DNA of 18,090 bases from JBCDCU01 sp039180865 (GTDB lineage: Bacteria; Pseudomonadota; Alphaproteobacteria; Rhizobiales; JACESI01). A model generated the notes under the pieces. It did not search any database. It saw only the letters and a program-made list of their open reading frames with translations, and was not told where the DNA came from. Every line of letters begins with the position of its first letter. Positions within the stretch are counted from its first letter, which is position 1. The stretch lies in assembly GCA_039180865.1 (NCBI GenBank), contig JBCDCZ010000061.1, positions 1 to 18,090 of the forward strand. The letters are read 5' to 3'. Both the position numbers and the translations under genes were made by a program. Positions 15,398-18,090 of this stretch are shown here, piece by piece.

Positions 15398-15454
15398 GCA
15401 TTGGCAACGGAATGCGCAACCGAGCCTTTCGGGTGGTTTAACGCTTCCCGGGCA

Positions 15455-17440
15455 CTATGCAGCACGATTGGATTTTGCTTCCCGCATGAAGGCTTCAATG
15501 CTGTCTCGCAGGGTTGCGCAGCGTTGATCGAGCGTTTCAGACGAGCCCACCAGGCGTTTCGCGGCATTGCTTGCTTCGTCAGCGGTTCCTGAGACCTCTG
15601 CGATATTACCCGACACATCTTGGGTGCGAGCGGCCGTTTGCTCTGCATTTTCGGCAATCTCACGTGTTGCATACCCTTGCTCTTCTACTGCGGTTGCTAT
15701 TGCGTTCGTGACCTCACTGATTTGATCCATGCTCTCGGTAATAGATGCGATCGCGACAGCAGTTTCAGAAGTCGCAGATTGAATTCCACCGACCTGGGTT
15801 CCGATTTCTTCGGTCGCATTGGCAGTCTGTGTTGCAAGTTCCTTGACTTCCGCCGCGACGACTGCGAATCCACGGCCTGCTTCACCAGCACGTGCCGCCT
15901 CGATAGTCGCATTGAGCGCGAGAAGGTTTGTTTGTTCCGCAATATCTTGAATGAGGCCAACAACTTCGCCAATCCGCTCAGCTGATTGAACGAACCGCTG
16001 AACTTCGTCGTTTGCATTTGCCGCTTTTTCCAACGCAGTCGCGGAAACCTGTGAGCTCTGTGTTGCTTGTTTCGTGATTTCCGAGATCGAGTCTCTTAGT
16101 TGCTCGGCAGCCGCGGATACGGTTTGGACCCGGGCTGACGCATCTTCCGCCCCACTACTAACGCTCGCGGATAAGCTCTGGGATGTTTCAGCGGTGTCGA
16201 GGACGATCCTTGCATTCTCGCGCATTTCGCCTGCAGCCTGGAAAACGTCGTCAACAACTGACTTCACAGTTTGCTGAAATCGATCCGTCATTGCCGCAAG
16301 TGCGGCTTCGCGTTCAAGGCTGGCCTTTTCAGCCGCCATCGCCTGGTCTTCTTCAAGACGTTTGACCTCACGCGCGTTCTCCCGGAAAACATCGATTGCA
16401 TTGGCGACGACGCCGATTTCGTCGCTGCGGGCGGTATCGATTATCTCAACATTGAAGTTACCGTTGGCCACTTCGCGCGTTGCTTCGCCGACCCTTGAAA
16501 GCGCCCTCAAAGCCGGTCGGCTGAAGAGATAACCCGCAATGCCGCAAATCAGGAGAATGATGACGCCCACAATTGTAGTCGCCACGACCTTGTCCCTGTT
16601 GGCAGAAACAACGGTGGATCGGTCAATTGCAATGGCTAGCACAGCCACTCTTCGGTTATTGATGTCGGTCAGTGGCCGCATCATCACAAAGACCGGCCGA
16701 TCCCCAAGTTCGGTGTGTACCGTCAGGGGATTGCCTGCCAAAACGTCTTCGTACTGGTCTATCGTTGCAAACACCTGGTCAGTGGTTGTCGCAGCGATTG
16801 TCAGTTCCCCGTCTCTTCCCGCGGTGAATAGGGCAAGTTCAACGTCCAGGCTTTCTTTGACTTTTTGAAAGAGCGCGCGTCCAAACTCCGCTGAGAATGT
16901 GAGCCCGACATCCACCGACCCCAAATGTTGTCCGTCATAATAGGCTGGCGCTATCCCCCGCACGCCAAGGCCGGAGAGTTTACCGCTTGAAAGTCCCCTC
17001 AAAGCGATGCGTTCGTTGTTGGCCCGAACCACTTCTGGTCTGGCACCAGAGATATCATCGCCAAAACGTTCTGGTTTTTGTACACGCAGGAACGGAACGG
17101 CTGGCGTAGATTGAAACACAATCGGTCCAACATTCAGGGCTTCGATTAATCCTGTGCGGATCGGTGCTGAAAGTTCCAGAAGTTTATCCCGGTCGCCATT
17201 GGCCCACGCCCGCATCAGATTTTCTTTTGATGCGATCGTACTTGCTATGGCATAAGCCATATCTGCTTGAGATTTTATGACAGATTCTGCCGTATCAAAG
17301 ACGGCATCGGCCCTTTCCTGACCTAATACTTCAGTAGTATTTGATGAAAAGTACGAAAGAACTGTCGACTGGACCGATACAGCCAAGACACTAACAAAGA
17401 CGAGCGACAATATTATTGTATTACGAATTGATAAATTCAT
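15455..17440 (-). CDS. Methyl-accepting chemotaxis protein with periplasmic Cache-like sensor
   Basis: A 661-residue transmembrane chemoreceptor. In order: TM1 (about 7-29), a large periplasmic ligand-binding region (about 35-280, Cache-like in appearance, with GVRGIAPAYYDGQHLGSVDVG), TM2 (about 285-308), a HAMP linker, and a long cytoplasmic coiled coil. The coiled-coil hairpin tip, EQTNLLALNATIEAARAGE (around 500-530), is the near-invariant CheA/CheW contact region. The C-terminus ends MREAKSNRAA, with no NWETF-type pentapeptide for CheR/CheB tethering. ATG 17440 is chosen because it sits directly before TM1; the TTG at 17458 is a less likely start. The ligand is unknown. The gene lies alone, far from any che or fla gene in view, and has a long AT-rich leader. 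Confidence 0.95.
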   Translation of the reverse strand: MNLSIRNTIILSLVFVSVLAVSVQSTVLSYFSSNTTEVLGQERADAVFDTAESVIKSQADMAYAIASTIASKENLMRAWANGDRDKLLELSAPIRTGLIEALNVGPIVFQSTPAVPFLRVQKPERFGDDISGARPEVVRANNERIALRGLSSGKLSGLGVRGIAPAYYDGQHLGSVDVGLTFSAEFGRALFQKVKESLDVELALFTAGRDGELTIAATTTDQVFATIDQYEDVLAGNPLTVHTELGDRPVFVMMRPLTDINNRRVAVLAIAIDRSTVVSANRDKVVATTIVGVIILLICGIAGYLFSRPALRALSRVGEATREVANGNFNVEIIDTARSDEIGVVANAIDVFRENAREVKRLEEDQAMAAEKASLEREAALAAMTDRFQQTVKSVVDDVFQAAGEMRENARIVLDTAETSQSLSASVSSGAEDASARVQTVSAAAEQLRDSISEITKQATQSSQVSATALEKAANANDEVQRFVQSAERIGEVVGLIQDIAEQTNLLALNATIEAARAGEAGRGFAVVAAEVKELATQTANATEEIGTQVGGIQSATSETAVAIASITESMDQISEVTNAIATAVEEQGYATREIAENAEQTAARTQDVSGNIAEVSGTADEASNAAKRLVGSSETLDQRCATLRDSIEAFMREAKSNRAA

Positions 17441-17755
17441 GGCAATATCTCGTTTCAATATATTTCTGATTTGGAGCTTTCGATGAAAACGTTAAATGTT
17501 TTGTAAAAATTTTTCCTGCTGTTCGTTTTTTTGTTTTTATATAAAAAATGAAGGAGAGGAATTATTTCAATTCTTTATAGTATTCGAAAAGGTATTGATA
17601 AAAACTATAGCTGACTTCAGGTTCATATGGAAAATCAGGCTTAAGACCTATTATAGCAACCTGCTAGAAGGATTTCGCAGTGGCTTTCAATCGGCGAGGC
17701 CATTGCTTGCAAAAGTAGCATTTCGAAGGTGACGCAGAAGCGCTAAATCCGATCC
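17441..17755. other. AT-rich intergenic region between divergent chemoreceptor and exonuclease genes
   Basis: A 315-bp stretch, visibly poorer in G+C than the rest of the window between about 17460 and 17650, with many A and T runs. It must hold the promoters of both divergent genes. On the minus strand, TTGAAA at 17570-17565 could be a -35, with a T/A-rich segment about 17-21 bp further towards the chemoreceptor; the match is loose. The 78-codon frame at 17496-17732 has no ribosome binding site and looks accidental. No terminator, RNA gene or mobile element remnant was recognised. Confidence 0.5.
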
Positions 17756-18090
17756 ATGAGAGCAGAAGACCTTCTCCATCCAACACCTTCGGGGCTTTAT
17801 TGTCCGCCTGGAGGTTTTTTCATCGACCCGGTGCGCTCGGTCGAACGGGCGCTTATCACCCATGGCCACGCAGACCACGCACGGGCTGGCAACAAAGCCG
17901 TCCTCGCGACACAGGCAACGCTGGACATTATGGCTGTTCGCTATGGTGACGATTTTGCTGAAGAAACCCAGGAAGCGGTCTTCGGCGAAACCATCACCAT
18001 CAACGGTGTTTCCGTAACCTTCCATCCGGCGGGTCATGTTCTTGGTTCCGCCCAGATAGCCGTAGAGCACAAAGGTCTCAGGATTGTTGC
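17756..18090 (+). CDS. Ligase-associated DNA damage response exonuclease (partial, metallo-beta-lactamase/beta-CASP)
   Basis: The first 111 codons of a metallo-beta-lactamase fold nuclease; the rest lies beyond the right edge. The start MRAEDLLHPTPSGLYCPPGGFFIDP is characteristic of the ligase-associated exonuclease group. The metal-binding motif ITHGHADHA (His36, His38, Asp40, His41) is intact, followed by FHPAGHVLGSAQ, which carries the next conserved His. ATG 17756 is the first start after an in-frame TAA at 17744-17746; the ribosome binding site is weak. In other genomes this gene is usually followed by an ATP-dependent DNA ligase and the helicase. Here the helicase and pdeM lie about 3 kb upstream on the other strand, so the ligase is expected just outside the window. 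Confidence 0.9.
   Translation, partial: MRAEDLLHPTPSGLYCPPGGFFIDPVRSVERALITHGHADHARAGNKAVLATQATLDIMAVRYGDDFAEETQEAVFGETITINGVSVTFHPAGHVLGSAQIAVEHKGLRIV

Noticed and set aside
15398..15454. Terminator between the RNase T2 and chemoreceptor genes
   Set aside because: Only a weak, mismatched stem (around AACCGAGCC / GGGTGGTT) is present and it lacks a T-run, so it is not supportable.
17496..17732. 78-codon frame in the AT-rich gap
   Set aside because: There is no ribosome binding site, composition is driven by T/A runs, and the product is Phe/Lys-rich without similarity I recognise.
1..18090. CRISPR array, insertion sequence, tandem repeats, tRNA or rRNA
   Set aside because: No regularly spaced repeats, transposase-like proteins or RNA gene signatures were recognised on either strand.

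Overview
The window reads as chromosome of an alphaproteobacterium, most likely a member of the Hyphomicrobiales (Rhizobiales). Support comes from the protein types and their resemblance to rhizobial homologues: a phosphomannomutase of the TASHN / DGDGDR class starting MFQKP, a membrane-anchored retropepsin-like protease, a DUF3429 membrane protein after polA, and the ligase-associated repair helicase with PdeM. A full-length BchH, the large subunit of magnesium chelatase, with a perfect PpsR/CrtJ-type operator in front of it, indicates an anoxygenic phototroph or a recent descendant of one. The exact genus cannot be read from the sequence.

Layout. Positions 1-2665 are on the minus strand: a partial PhnD-like periplasmic binding protein (1-485) overlapping the end of a phosphomannomutase/phosphoglucomutase (451-1950), and a retropepsin-like aspartic protease (2114-2665). 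Positions 2948-11388 run on the plus strand: a secreted DUF547 protein, a rho-independent terminator (3877-3899), a promoter/operator region, bchH (4090-7860), polA (7984-10890) and a DUF3429 membrane protein (10906-11388). Positions 11391-14679 are on the minus strand and hold PdeM and an Lhr-core-type DEXH helicase, two parts of the ligase-associated DNA damage response set. They meet the plus-strand block tail to tail, with 2 bp between stop codons. A secreted RNase T2 (14726-15397) diverges from the helicase. It is followed by a convergent methyl-accepting chemotaxis protein (15455-17440, minus), an AT-rich intergenic stretch, and the start of the ligase-associated beta-CASP exonuclease (17756 to the window end, plus).

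How the genes fit together. The exonuclease, helicase and PdeM belong to one known repair gene set whose fourth member is an ATP-dependent DNA ligase. Here the set is divided by an RNase T2 gene and a chemoreceptor gene, and the ligase is predicted just beyond the right edge. BchH stands alone: no bchI, bchD, bchM or other photosynthesis gene is visible, and its neighbours are a housekeeping DNA polymerase and a DUF547 gene. The strongest single regulatory signal is the palindrome TGTCAAAATCATTTGACA at 3957-3974, between the upstream terminator and bchH. It suggests that this detached bchH is still under redox/light (PpsR/CrtJ) control.

No tRNA, rRNA, CRISPR array, insertion sequence or prophage was recognised. 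No clearly undescribed multi-gene system is evident. The points most worth follow-up are the isolated but apparently PpsR-controlled bchH, its unusual leader and cysteine cluster, and the split repair set with its RNase T2 and chemoreceptor insert.
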